Shown: positions 11,106 to 22,427 of the stretch, one piece after another
Numbering within the stretch: the stretch's first letter is position 1
Layout of the letters: every line of letters begins with the position of its first letter
Origin: Paramacrobiotus metropolitanus
Taxonomy: Eukaryota > Tardigrada > Eutardigrada > Parachela > Macrobiotidae
NCBI RefSeq assembly: GCF_019649055.1
Contig: NW_026570333.1
Location: forward strand, 124,001-188,000
Direction: 5' to 3'
DNA: 64,000 bases
The notes under the pieces: model-generated
The model's database searches: none
What the model was told of the DNA's origin: nothing
What the model saw: the letters and a program-made list of their open reading frames with translations, nothing else
Position numbers and translations under genes: made by a program

Positions 11106-14100
11106 TTAGTCGTATTTGAGTCCGGTTTCTTTGCAGATGCGCTCCATCAGCTGCGCACTGCGGCTGCTGTCCTCAAATGTCATCCATGGGTTTTCAATCT
11201 GGCCTGTAAGGAAAATATTCGTAAATATAATACGTCTCGTAACGTCTGGCTTCAAGATTGAGCGTCATCGGTTCGATTCCTACCTGTAGGTTGGGTAACT
11301 TTTATCTCATAAAATCAAACCGAAAAAAGTATAATATTTTAAAAATTAACAAAAAGATTTTCCAGCAGCCCGTTGGAGTTTGGCTACTGCAGTTGCAATA
11401 ATAATAATACTAACTAATGGTTTTCGCGTTGCGGATATTTTCGTATCTGTAATATGGATTCGCGACCGGACTCTAGAGACACGGTGTTCTTCGCGTTGTT
11501 CCACATGACCAAAACTTTTCAAAAACTGGTTACGTGATAATGAGTGTTTTTAAACAAACTAATACACACATGTTGAAGAAACATTATGAAGCTTTCTAAC
11601 GTGGAACACGAGTAGAAAACGTCGAAGTAGGAACTGAATTATCACATGTTATCAGTAATTGGTGACCCTCCCGCTTCTGGAACCTACGGCGAAATAATGA
11701 GTAAAAAGAAAATCTTGAAAAAAGAATGAACATTTTAAGAAAGTTATTTTCAGTTCAACGGGTTTGCTTCAAACGTTCAAGTTCGGAAATTATGCGTGGT
11801 AATGCTATGAGAGTACTGTTGCAGACTGCGCAGTCCCTTCTCATGTCAATTGGGACAAATTCTTTATGACGTGATTGTGCATACGGAGTTGCGCTCGTTT
11901 ATGTGCATATCGAAAAGCAGATCTCTTAGAAGGTTCTTTTAGGTTTTTTTCCTTTGAAAAAATTTTCTTCCCTTGCAAAAATTGTTCCCCGGAATAAAAA
12001 CCATACCCAGAACCTCTTACGAAAAAATAGTAACCCGAGGTCATTAATTAATTGGTAAAAGACGACATTTATCAAAATTCCTTTACCGCTAAGGATACAC
12101 TGGCGGGCTTCTTCGGCCTGATAGGCCAGCCCGACGGAGTTGGTGTAGTTGGTCTTGAAGCGCGGATCGGCGGCGGGCAGGGGGAACAGCCGGGTCTGCT
12201 GGTTAACGCGCAGTTCCGTGGGGGCGATGAACGTGCCGGGTAGCTGTCAAAACATCGCACATAAACGATAAATAATTTATAATAATTAGTTTACAGATAA
12301 TTGACATCCATGGACATTTTATTTTGTTACAGCTTAAATCTCATGGGCTGAACTGCAGAGTTTAAAATTCCTCTCCATAAAATGCCATGCGTCAATTTAT
12401 TACCGTTATATTACTTATTATTAAATATTTTAGTATGACAATTGAATCCTTTAATTGGCAAATTATTTAATAGACACATTAGTTACCTCCATTTCGCCGG
12501 TGGTGCCGACGATTTTGGCGGTGCTGTCCAGTTTCATGGACATGGACACCATAAATTGGGCCATTGCGCCGCTGGCGTACTGCAGAATCACCGCCGTCGT
12601 ATCGTCAGCGCCTGCACAAACAGTCACCGATTTTATGTAATCTTAGAGACTAACAAAATTAAAGAAATTAATTAAAAAAATTATAAAATTGCTCAAAAGT
12701 ACAAAATTGTTTTTTATAATTTTTTTAAAGTTTATCCGCAGTTCTTTTAGGGAGCTGATTTAATCAAAAGCCTGCTGCGCCTGTAAACACTAAAAAAATG
12801 ATTCAAAACTGAAAGTCGGATTGAATCAAAACTAAAAGTCGGTTACCGGCACAATTTAAATTCAATTCAACTGTACATTTCCAAATTCAGCAATTCAAAA
12901 TTTAAAAATTATTTTAAACACTACACTCTCCCATGTCTGAATACAAGTACTAACAAGAAAGCGAAACTGCCATAAAATAAAAACACATAAAATGATAATG
13001 CGAAAAAAATCCCAAAATGAAAACTTGCGAGAAATGACGGTAGTTGTACCGGTGGAGTTGAAGAGGGCAGAGGCTTTGACAGAGACGGGCTTCTCGCTGC
13101 CGAAGACGAGATTGGCCAGCTGGACGGCGTAGCAGCCGACGTTGAAGAGAATCCCGCCGCCCATGTCCCGCTCGGTCAGATTCGGCACACTGCGCCGGGC
13201 GAAGCCGTAGTTGCACGTCAGCAGCCTCACCTCCCCGATCGTCTGCTGGGCCAGCTCCTCCTTCAGCTGTTTATACGCCGGGAAGCAACGGCTCCATATG
13301 CCCTAACACCATCCACAGATCAGCAACTACGCAACGGCTGATTAATAATTCTACATTTAATTCCTTTGTGCATAAGTTCCTTTTAATTACAACATGTCAA
13401 ACTGTGAGCACCACGTACGACCAACTAAATTGTATTATAAAAATAAAATTGTATAATAAAATAATACAAAGCGCATAATTTATGCGAGCCAATTTTTTTT
13501 AAATGAAGTACTTACGATTGGTTAGATTCCTACGTACGTATTTAAAAATTTTTTAATTAATTTCTAATAATTTTCTACTGCAGTTAGCTGTACTTGATTA
13601 TTTTGTATAAAAAATAATTCGGAAAACGGATTCGTAATAGGTAGATAATAATAATCTTTATTATTTTTGTACTTTCTAATCAACTTTTAATTAAGTTTGT
13701 GATGTTTTCATGTACAAATTGTACACTAATATTTTTTAAAGGTCTTCCCATGAAATATTTCTTCATATTTAACATCGTCAGAGCTTTAAAAATACTGCTA
13801 ACCTCCATGAGATATTTGCCTTGTTTTCGGGCCAACTCAATCAGCTGCTGCGTGTCGTCCAGATGCAGCGTTAGGGGCTTCTCGCACAGGACGTGTTTGT
13901 TGTTATTCAGCATCACTTCACACAGGCGCCGGTGGCTGGTGTTAATCACACCAACGTATACGATATCTGTCAAAACATAGCAAAAGTCGCAGGCAATAAA
14001 ACTGGATAAATTAGTCAGCCAGTGTTTATTCACGAAGACACGATGATTTATTTTCTGCCGACAGAATTAGGCTTACACTGTTTTTTAAACTGTTTCTCAA

Positions 14101-14761
14101 CCCGAAAATTTTCCTCACTCCTAATAATTATTTTGGTGGTCTTTCCATGTAGAAATTATTATCAATTTTATCCTTAAACTTGGATTCGTTAAACAATAAT
14201 TCGCAAAATTAAAAAAAAATATATAAAAAACTTTCATTTTTCAAATAAAATAGTTTTCAAATAAAATGAACCTTTAAATAAAATATTTTCCTAACAAATA
14301 AATAAATATTTTTAACTGCTCCAAATAAAATATTTTTATTTGAAGAAAAAAAATTGGATGCGTCTGGGCTTGAAGAATCTCTAACGCTGAACAACGTTAC
14401 TTTACCAGATTCAAAAAAGCACGAATTCTTGTGGTCCCCCGCGGACACAAACCAACCCCGATCACCTACCGATTTCGGGATCAAACGCCAGCTCCTCGTA
14501 CGATCCGTATGGTCGCGCGATGTCGAAACGGCCGGCGAACTCCACGGCACGCGCAGCATCCCGCGCCGCCACCGCCACCACCTAGACCGTCACAGTGAGG
14601 CTAAATCAGTCAGCTGCGCTTCGCTAGTCTTCACTCCGCACGACAGCGTCGGACGAGTGCGGGGTGTTTTACCTGGTGGTGCTCCGCAGGAGGGAGCGCA
14701 GGGCGGCGACGAAATCATTGCAGATGCGGCCGCAGCCCGCGATACCCCAGCGCAGACGCAT
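11106..14761 (-). CDS. DHDH: trans-1,2-dihydrobenzene-1,2-diol dehydrogenase-like, GFO/IDH/MocA family
   Basis: Seven exons (minus strand): 14761-14673, 14581-14470, 13966-13803, 13302-13050, 12611-12487, 12243-12087 and 11203-11106, about 332 codons, the usual length of vertebrate DHDH. Exon 1 gives the N-terminal Rossmann motif ([10 protein letters not shown]). Exon 2 has VVAVAARD and GSYEEL. Exon 3 carries CEKP with the catalytic-type Lys. Exon 4 has WSRCFPAY and a GCY Tyr where DHDH has its second catalytic residue; exon 5 has [10 protein letters not shown]; exons 6-7 give the C-terminal substrate side. Known role: NADP-dependent oxidation of dihydrodiols or sugars in cytosol. All junctions close except exon 1 (ends phase 2) to exon 2 (starts phase 0), see findings. 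The last intron (about 880 bp) holds a retroelement scrap. Confidence 0.85.
11770..11870 (+). mobile_element. 3'-end scrap of the R2-type element inside a DHDH intron
   Basis: The frame reads [10 protein letters not shown] and, after a shift, VNWDKFF, matching the [12 protein letters not shown] ... VNWDKFF end of the copy at 49.2 kb. It lies in the last intron of the oxidoreductase gene, opposite in orientation to that gene. Confidence 0.65.
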
Positions 14762-15552
14762 CCCGACGGAATTCTTAATCCACAAACTGCAGTGGAGCCA
14801 AGGGCTGACAGGGTACTCCCGATGGAAACTGGCTGAATACGGCGGCCTACACGGGATAAATGTTTAATAAAGCCACCGTCAGGTAAATGCACGTAAACCG
14901 TTTACGTTTACGGTTGAAACGGAGAAATTATTCCGACCAGTAGGTTTGTGTTGTGGAGAAAAGCAAACACGCTTATCAGCTGCTGATAGCGACGGCAGGG
15001 ATCACAACTGACAGCCGCATGGCGGCCCGCCGTTAGCCGCGGGTGGGCGGTTACTTATTACTAGTAGTTGGCTGCCCCGGGTGGTTGCCCGTCCACGTCT
15101 GTAGTGACTCTGTACTGGCGGCTGGTCTTGCAGTCTGGCGTTTAGCCACTTTTCCGGTCGTTTTCGAAGTGGTTTGATCTTCAGTTGTTTTGACGACAGA
15201 AACAAAATTGGAAATTAAAAAATTTGGTTTTTTTAAATTTATTTTCCGAATACGTGGTCTGTTAAGAACAAAGATAATAAATGCATTGGTGTATTAGCGG
15301 TTACAGGTAGTCTGATAGTGATATAATCCGAAATATGGTCTGCTATATTTACTTGTAATACCACTCTCCTTTGTAAGTAAGTTTCCCTACCTAAAACTAT
15401 TTAAATATTAATGCTAAAAATTTAATTTTCCTTCCAGACCGAATGCTTGAAGCCTGGTTTGGCTTTCGAACGATTTCATTTTAAGCCTGAAATGTAAAAC
15501 TGAGTCTACAGATTGTAATAATTCAAGCACAAGATAAATATTCGTATATTAA
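14762..15552 (+). other. intergenic, upstream of the oxidoreductase gene
   Basis: No coding exon was recognised. Promoter elements for the minus-strand oxidoreductase should lie here, but none is distinctive. Confidence 0.35.
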
Positions 15553-16230
15553 CAGCGAAGTGTAACTCGGTACATGCACGAAAACTTTAGCTTTCGCGCA
15601 CTCTTTCATGCATGGCTGTATGATATTGCGTAGTTTTATGGCGTTTTGTGACTTTGTGTATCCAGATTATTTTTAGGCTTAAAAAAGGGTCAAACCATAT
15701 GCGCGCGCAACATCCGGTTGGGAAGTTGTCACTGTAAGAAAAATTGGCTCGTTCAGAAAGCCCAAACACAGTTGCAAATCGGGTATATCAAACGTCTCAT
15801 CAACCAATCTTTTTCAGATTTGGCACGTAAGCACAATTCAACGCACGTAAGTACTGCATGAAGCTCGTTCTTTAATACAGCGAACCACAGGTGCACCACT
15901 TCCTTTAACTTAGAAAATAAAGTTTAAATTTTTAAGTTCATTTTAAAATTGTAACGAAATGCTATTGCGAAGTACGTAGTACCGCAGCACCGCCTTAATG
16001 CGTTTAAAAGTTTTGAGATTTTCGTACAGTCATAACGACACAACCAAATGCTGGGCGGCAAGCGATTTTCATGTCAGTGTATACGACTTATAAATCAGTA
16101 ATAATGTCGCGTACGAATCATTTGGCTACACGATGTCCGAAACAAATGCCAAAAATTTTTATAGTGTACGAAAGCAGATGTTTCCCTTCGTGTGGACATG
16201 TATTTGACACCATGTACCGGGCCATTTCCT
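15553..16230. mobile_element. degenerate TTAA-flanked non-autonomous element
   Basis: Flanked by TTAA at 15549-15552 and 16231-16234. The left end reads GAAGTG...CTCGGTACATG; the right end, reversed, reads AGGAAATGGCCCGGTACATGG. Both resemble the terminus of the cleaner copy at 42689-43154. Internal stretches (tcattttaaaa, catttggctac) are also shared. TTAA duplication is the hallmark of piggyBac-type transposition. There is no coding capacity. Confidence 0.55.
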
Positions 16231-16809
16231 TTAAACCTGTAGCACAGCAAAAATATCTGCGACGCTTTGCAGTCCTGGCCAAATGATCGAGGCCCCTGTT
16301 TCAACCGGTATTTACTTTATTTGGCAATAGCCGTCCAAAATTCACAACGATAATCGGTATTTAATATTCGGTAATCGATATTATGACCATATGAAATGTT
16401 GACTTCTGCTGCTTGATTGCCCTGTGTCTTTTTCACAAGACACAGGGCAAAAGTTGATTTGCCTGGTCTGAATACCCACTGACCCAGTATGCAAGTACTA
16501 GTATCTGGCTTTTCAGTTTTAGTGGCTCGGTGGAAGGACAGTCCACATTATTATGTTTCACTAAGGGTACTCAAACATCCTTTACGAATGGCTCTATAAC
16601 TTAGAGGCCAGATCCTTTAACTTTTGGCTCCGCCTCTGCACTACCATTGGACGAAAGGCTCTATAATTTTCCTCTCTTTAACTTAAAGTCCTTTAACTTA
16701 AAGTACCAAAATCGTTACTTTTCGGTATAGGGCCAGCTGAGGTGGAAATCGCTAGTGCAAACTGAAACGGATCCTGCATCTACAGTGGATCTACAACGGA
16801 TCCTGCATC

Positions 16810-18419
16810 TTAACTCTTCCTGGTAGTCACCGTCCAATTTCAATGCTGAATCCGATTTCTAAAATTTTCGAGCGTTGTCTGTCGGAAATAATACGAGATC
16901 ATTTACAAAAAAATTGTGCATTAGGTGATCATCAGTTTGCTTATCGTCGCAACAGGTCTACTGAACTGGAAATTTTTTATTTTGTGAAAACAGTGTCTGA
17001 TTTTATTGATAACGGAATTGAAGTTGCCGCCATTTTTCTTGATTGTTCTAAAGCCTTTGACAAATGTGATCACCAAAGTCTTATTACCTCACTTATAAAT
17101 CTGAATATTTCCAGCACGGTGGTCCATTTAATCTTTGATTATTTGAAGAATCGAAAGCAGTGCGTTTCTGTTGGCGAATATTTTTCGATAATTTTGAAAG
17201 TAACAAGTGGTATGCCACAAGGGTCCAATTTAGGGCCGCTGTTGTTTATTTGCCTTTTAAACGAAGTGCCCTTTATACTAATTAATGGCAGTATTGTCCT
17301 GATTTTCGCCGATGACATCGTTTTGCTACGCCCGTTAACTGCTATTGACAGCTGTGAACTTCTTCAGGTTGATCTTAATTGTTTGTCCAAATGGGCATCA
17401 TCTAAAGGCCTTGTGTTTAACGCTGATAAATCAGTTTACGTGCATTTTTCAAAAAAGCGGTCTCTAAGTTACAAAACTGACTTTTTTCTTAATGATACGT
17501 TTTGCGAGAAAGTAAAGCATTTGGGCGTCGAAATCGACCGTGAGCTATCGTTTAAATTTCATGCTGATAGTCTTGCTATGAAGTGCAAAAAAAGAATTTG
17601 GTACATTAACTCCTTGTTTCGTTTCCGCGACTCTGGAGCGCGCATGATGCTATTCAAATCGCTTGTTTTTCCCCTTTTGGATTATTGTGGGCCGGCTGTT
17701 TTTTCATTGCAAAAAAGTGCAAAGATAAAGTAGAGCATTGCATTGAGAAATTTGTTGCATCCATTCGTCTTGGTAACGATACTTCCGACTCGTCTCCGTT
17801 TGAAAGAACTTAAATTGGACGGTTACAGAATAAGAACAGCGAAAAAACTTTTGATTTTGTTTATAAATTGGTATTTGGTCTAATTCCTTTAGGCGACAAA
17901 TTTCTTTCAAAACAAACTGTGTCTGCCGCCTTGTCTGAATCTGTTTCAGGAAACACCTGTCTCCGTCGCCTTGAACGCCATTATCTCCCTCTGTCCAGCA
18001 CCTACGACTGTATGTGGCATAACCGCTATTCCTGTTGCCGGCTCCTTCAGTGAAAAACTTACTTCTTTATGGAACGAAGTATCCCTCCCCTCTGCCTCAT
18101 ACAAGTCTGTCGGAACTTTTCGCAACTCTTTAGAAAATATTAAATGGGAAGATCTAAATTGGTCCAAAAGTTCTTACACTTGTGAACTGCTTTATTTGCA
18201 ATATACAACTCTACCATGTTTTAGCTTTTGTTTTTATTATTATTGTTCTTTTAAGCTGTATCTTTTTCCTTCTGTCATGTTCAGTTCTCACTTCGCTTGT
18301 TACTGTTGTTGTTAATCCATCATGCATTCCATGTGTGTAACTTGTTGTTTGTCCACTGCTGTTAAGGGGTATGACCCCGTTGCACGAAGACATTAAATTC
18401 ATCATTATTATTATTATTT
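16810..18419 (+). mobile_element. 5'-truncated CR1/jockey-like LINE
   Basis: Sequence from the RT fingers (RPISML at about 16831) to an ATT-repeat 3' tail at 18403-18419. The endonuclease and N-terminal RT are missing, as expected from incomplete reverse transcription. Downstream of the main frame the sequence continues in other frames (SFSEKLTSLWNEVSLPSASY, the usual LINE C-terminus), so the copy is dead. Confidence 0.8.
16843..17733 (+). pseudogene. LINE reverse transcriptase, partial and frameshifted
   Basis: The frame of 296 codons keeps RT motif A (IFLDCSKAFD), B (GMPQGSNLGPLLF), C (FADD, the catalytic Asp pair) and the thumb-proximal HLGVEID and PLLDYCGPA motifs. It starts inside the domain (first Met at 16843, frame open before it) and stops at 17731-17733. 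Homology goes on in shifted frames as far as about 18215, so at least two frameshifts separate it from an intact C-terminus. This FADD-type RT is of the APE-endonuclease LINE kind and is unrelated in detail to the FLDD RT at the window start. Confidence 0.85.
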
Positions 18420-18421
18420 AT

Positions 18422-18505
18422 TGGACTTCATAAATGTGGTTACAAATAGCCACCCGTATGCATAGCTGCTATCGGCTTTAAGTGTAACCACATTTATGAA
18501 GTCCA
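18422..18505. repeat. inverted repeat, 23-bp perfect arms
   Basis: Arms 18422-18444 and 18483-18505 are exact reverse complements around a 38-base loop. It lies directly after the LINE tail, within the host inverted-repeat element. Confidence 0.8.
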
Positions 18506-18967
18506 TTGTAATGTGCAGGTATCTTTTGAAATTTGTTTCCAATGGTTTTAGACTTTCTGTTCTTTTGTGAAGTGGGATGCGTAAACACCCATTCAAACGT
18601 ATTTTATCATTAACCGATTTAGAGAAGTATGATTGGTTAGTGAGAGTTAAAGAGAAATCGCATCTATAACTTATAGAGCCGTTCGTAAAGGATGTTTGAG
18701 TACCCTTACTATTGAGTCATTGACGAATGACAATCATACAGTTTTGTTTCACTAAACTCTTTGATGTGTCAGCCTATATTTATCGAATGTTACGGTACGA
18801 GTAACGGCTGGGGAGAAACTGCAATCAGGTGTACATCGTCATCTGCACCACCGCATGATCTGTACTTCAGCATAAATTCTGCACAAAATTCAGCATAAAT
18901 GTTTTTGTACCCTGCCTGGCAATAGTCCGCGAGTATTAAGCTGGGCAACTACAACCTCAACTGTTTC

Positions 18968-21027
18968 ATGGCTTCTTCGGCAGCGCTACCGCCGTTTCGG
19001 CGGATGTTGACGGCAGCGGATGGATGCTCATTCGGCTACCAGAACACGGTGGTGGTGCAGAATGCCAGCGACCCTAATACTTATTGGTTGGGATACATTC
19101 AGGATATCTCCCTTGGCGGCAATTATATTCAGGTGGGGTTTGACGCGCAGCGGATGGATGCGTGCTGGATGGACGCCAGCCGCGTGTGGCTGCCGCTGTT
19201 TCCGGGAGATAGGCGTTCCGCGCACCACTGGTTCGGTGAGGCGCCGGTGCAGGTGGCGCTGCGGGACGAGTACGGCGGACCTTTTTGCTTCCGAGCGGCG
19301 ACTGTGCGGGGCAGCGTTTGGAACAAACACAGCAGCATGTGTTGTGTCACTACGCCTTCCACGGCGGTTGGAGTTGCCGCGGGTTTCGAAGTGGTCGACC
19401 GTTGTCAGGTCGTCGCGGAATTACCATCGGCCGATGCTGCTCGCGCCAACACCGGTAGTGACTTCCACTATGCCAAGCACGTCATCCCATTTTCCGGGGC
19501 GGCATCCGTGCTGCACGACCCGGCCGACCGATTCCGCCTCGTTCAGCATCTCAGTGGCGCTTTGAACAGTCACGCACAGCTGAGGGTGCTGTACGACAGT
19601 TGCCGCTCCCATCTGCGCATTGGGACGGAATGCTGCACGTTCATCGTCGTTTGCGCCCCGACGGAGGTTATGACGGCCGAGTGGATGACCGCCACGTTGT
19701 TGCGAGCGATGCAGCAGGCATGCTTAGACCAGGCGGGGCTCATCCCGGCCCTGACTATTCCAGCGTTCACGGAGCAGTGGCGTCCGGGTGGCACAAAGAA
19801 GGCCCGGCGCGAGAATGTTCAAGGTTAGTGGGGCGACAGTTAAAACATGATTACCGTTTTTATGTTGCCACTGTAGTTGCGGGTACTTTGCGTTTGTACT
19901 CGTATTTCGGTCAGTTTGCATGCTGTGCACGTTCTCATGAAAATCTTTGGCTGATCGGCATAGTTTCATGAGCGAAATTTTCATTATCCAAAGTAAAAAC
20001 GACCATTTTGAGAAGCGAGAACGAAGCTGCCGTTTAAAAGTTAGGACTTTAAGACAACGTGGGAGACTAATTCATTAAACCTAGACGTACGCAAAGTGAC
20101 CGAATTATGAGAGAAATTACGCGAACAACAAATTAGTTCTTACACCAGCCGCTCCAGAAGGCGACGACTGTGGTCATCTAACGCCTGCCCTGTGGACGTC
20201 GATCCTTCGGCACTTGGACATCCAGACACAGACTGTCAAAAGGTCAGCGGCCAATAATCGTCACACATATCTTTGGCAAATGGCGCTAAACCTTGTATGT
20301 AACTTGCGACAGGGTGTGCCCCTTGTGGCAGCAGATCCTCAGCGACCCTCGCAACACGGATCATATCATCTTCCGCTGCCAGTCCTGCAGCTACGGTAAC
20401 GCTGCGATCCAATGCGGTAATAAACGAGACCACGCCGCACTGCAGTTATTAACCCGCTCCCTCAGCGCCACCACGAAAAGCCTCACGATCATCGGACCGC
20501 GGCACGACTGCGCCGTATCGGACGTTTGCCACCAGTTCTTCTGCATCTGGAAGCCCCACGTACCACTGCTCATCCTGCGCGACTTTTACCTGCATTTCGG
20601 CGGCTGGACCGGGCTGGAGCATTATTATGCCATTGAAGCCATTAAATTTCACCACGTTACCCAGCGGATCCTGGTCCGCAACTGGACGATGTGCGATCTG
20701 TTCGGCCGCGCCATGCACAGCTTGTTTTGCGTAAGCCTCGGTGGGGCTCTGCCGTTGGCGGAGTAGCAGTTGATGGCCCCGCTGAACACGTCGGCAACCG
20801 CACTGACGATCGACCGGATGCAGATCACGCTGGGCAATGTGGATTTCCACTGCGACAGAGACGACCCGGACGTCCTGACCAGCCGTTTCATGTGGGCCGT
20901 CAACGCGAAGTGTCCGCCGGTCAGCGATGAGCTGTACGCCAAAGTGGTGCAGGTGCACCAGCGCTGGGTGCAGAGTCTGGTCTATCCCGAACAGTGGTAC
21001 GGCATTGGAAAATATTTTACTGTGTAA
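18968..21027 (+). CDS. F-box protein of an expanded family (4 exons)
   Basis: Exons 18968-19823, 20149-20242, 20313-20730 and 20770-21027 splice in frame to 541 residues. Residues about 1-110 include NTVVVQN, YWLGYIQDIS and IQVGFDAQRMDA; this segment resembles the N-terminus of the gene at 62.2 kb. The F-box spans the exon 2/3 junction (about 293-325): LTPALWTSILRHLD, then TVKRVCPLWQQIL, the usual Leu-Pro-like start, hydrophobic core and Val-Cys-x-x-Trp end. F-boxes bind Skp1 in SCF ubiquitin ligases; the C-terminal part would select the substrate, but shows no WD40 or obvious LRR. The start is the first Met, after an in-frame gap. A cytosolic or nuclear role is inferred. Confidence 0.8.
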
Positions 21028-22427
21028 GTACCCGCCGAAAGGAGCACCGTACAGACTTGCGCCGGTAGTTTTAACTAATTAACTTAACGTTGTAACTCGA
21101 CAGCAGTTACATTTTACTGTGTAAGTACCCACCAAAATGGGCACTGTACCAGTGTACAGACTTTGCTTTCCATGGAAACGTATTGGTAATCTGTATACTT
21201 TATGAGTTGCGTTTCATAAGAGGAAATTTTCTGGTAAAGAAAACTACCGTTTCTGGAAACCTTGTTGTGTTTAGAGGCTTTAGAAATCAGGATACGATAC
21301 ATAAGGGGAGTAATTTATGAGAATCAGCCGCATACGCAAAGTGACCGAAATACGAGAATTAACGACGTATACCCTGCACATACAGCATAAAATGTAAATG
21401 TACTGAAAATTCAGTAGATTATTCAGTATGAGACTATAACAATCAAAACACTACTCGTCTACTGTATTATTGCTCATATTGCTTAACTAGTCTAATTATG
21501 TTGCTTCCTTCATATTAAGATGCAGTTCGTACTCACTGCCCGCAGACTACGGATAATCAGCCTTTGCGACCCGTGCAGGTTACAGACAATTCTACGAGTC
21601 ATTTTATCGGACTTGACATGTTACTTATAACTTGTAAGTCTCGCCTTTTTATTTTGCAGCTGAATTTTATCTTGGCATAATAATTATTATAACCGTATTA
21701 TGAGAGCTTGACCGTGCACGTGCTGTAAATCGCATGCACATTCTCCGTTACTGTGCATGTACAAGTACGGTACATGTGGAGTACAAATTGGTAAAGAATT
21801 AATGTGGATGTAACAAGGGTGGGGACTGCGGAGTGTGGATATAACCAGCTTAATTATATAATACAAGCCGCGTTGTCAGTACGATAAACTGAAATACAGC
21901 AATGTCTGCTTGACATTTGTGCAATACATAAACATGGTTTCATGATAAACAAGCACACCGTGTAACCAGAAATTACACAACACAAAGTAGCAAGAAAAAC
22001 TCGCTACTTTATCAGAAAAAAACTGGTCTTGTGCTTGTTGCCGATACCGTATTAGATAACATGTTACTTTGTACGTGGTAGCGCAGAAATAATATGTTTG
22101 TTTGATTTGTATTACAAACGCGCGAGTACGGCTTTGCGGATTCTTTCCAGTTTCGGATCGGATATTCTAGCATCGGATATTTTAAAATATTTTTTTTTCT
22201 GGGAAATATGACGGGTCTTGTCAGAGGCTATCTTTTCCTACAGGTAGCTGTTTCACAGCAAATGCTAGTTGATTAGGACATCAAAAGCGGAAGACTTCAT
22301 ATTGAAATCATTCCTACTTTTGTACTGAATTTACTATATTTTATGTGTGTTAATATTTTAATATTGTGCCATACAATTCGTGTGTTATTTTATATATCGA
22401 ATATATTATCGTGGTGTGATTGTGCAG
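21028..22427 (+). other. intergenic, contains unplaced 5' exon(s)
   Basis: The bases after 21027 partly repeat: the phrase ttttactgtgtaagtaccc at the end of the F-box gene recurs at 21113-21130, a short local duplication. The 5' exon(s) of the next gene probably lie here, but could not be chosen. Confidence 0.4.

Larger units (their letters stand above)
16563..18707. mobile_element. terminal-inverted-repeat element interrupted by a LINE
   Basis: The left end (16563 onward, aagggtactcaaacatcc) recurs inverted at the right end (ending 18707). About 44 bases pair with a few mismatches, including CTCTATAA. With the LINE removed, the host element would be about 0.5 kb and non-coding. The flanking bases ACT on both sides could be a 3-bp target duplication. 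Superfamily not assigned. Confidence 0.65.

Noticed and set aside
11255-11300. GGTTCGATTCC, like a tRNA T-arm
   Set aside because: The flanking bases do not form a T stem, and no D-arm or acceptor stem partner is present.
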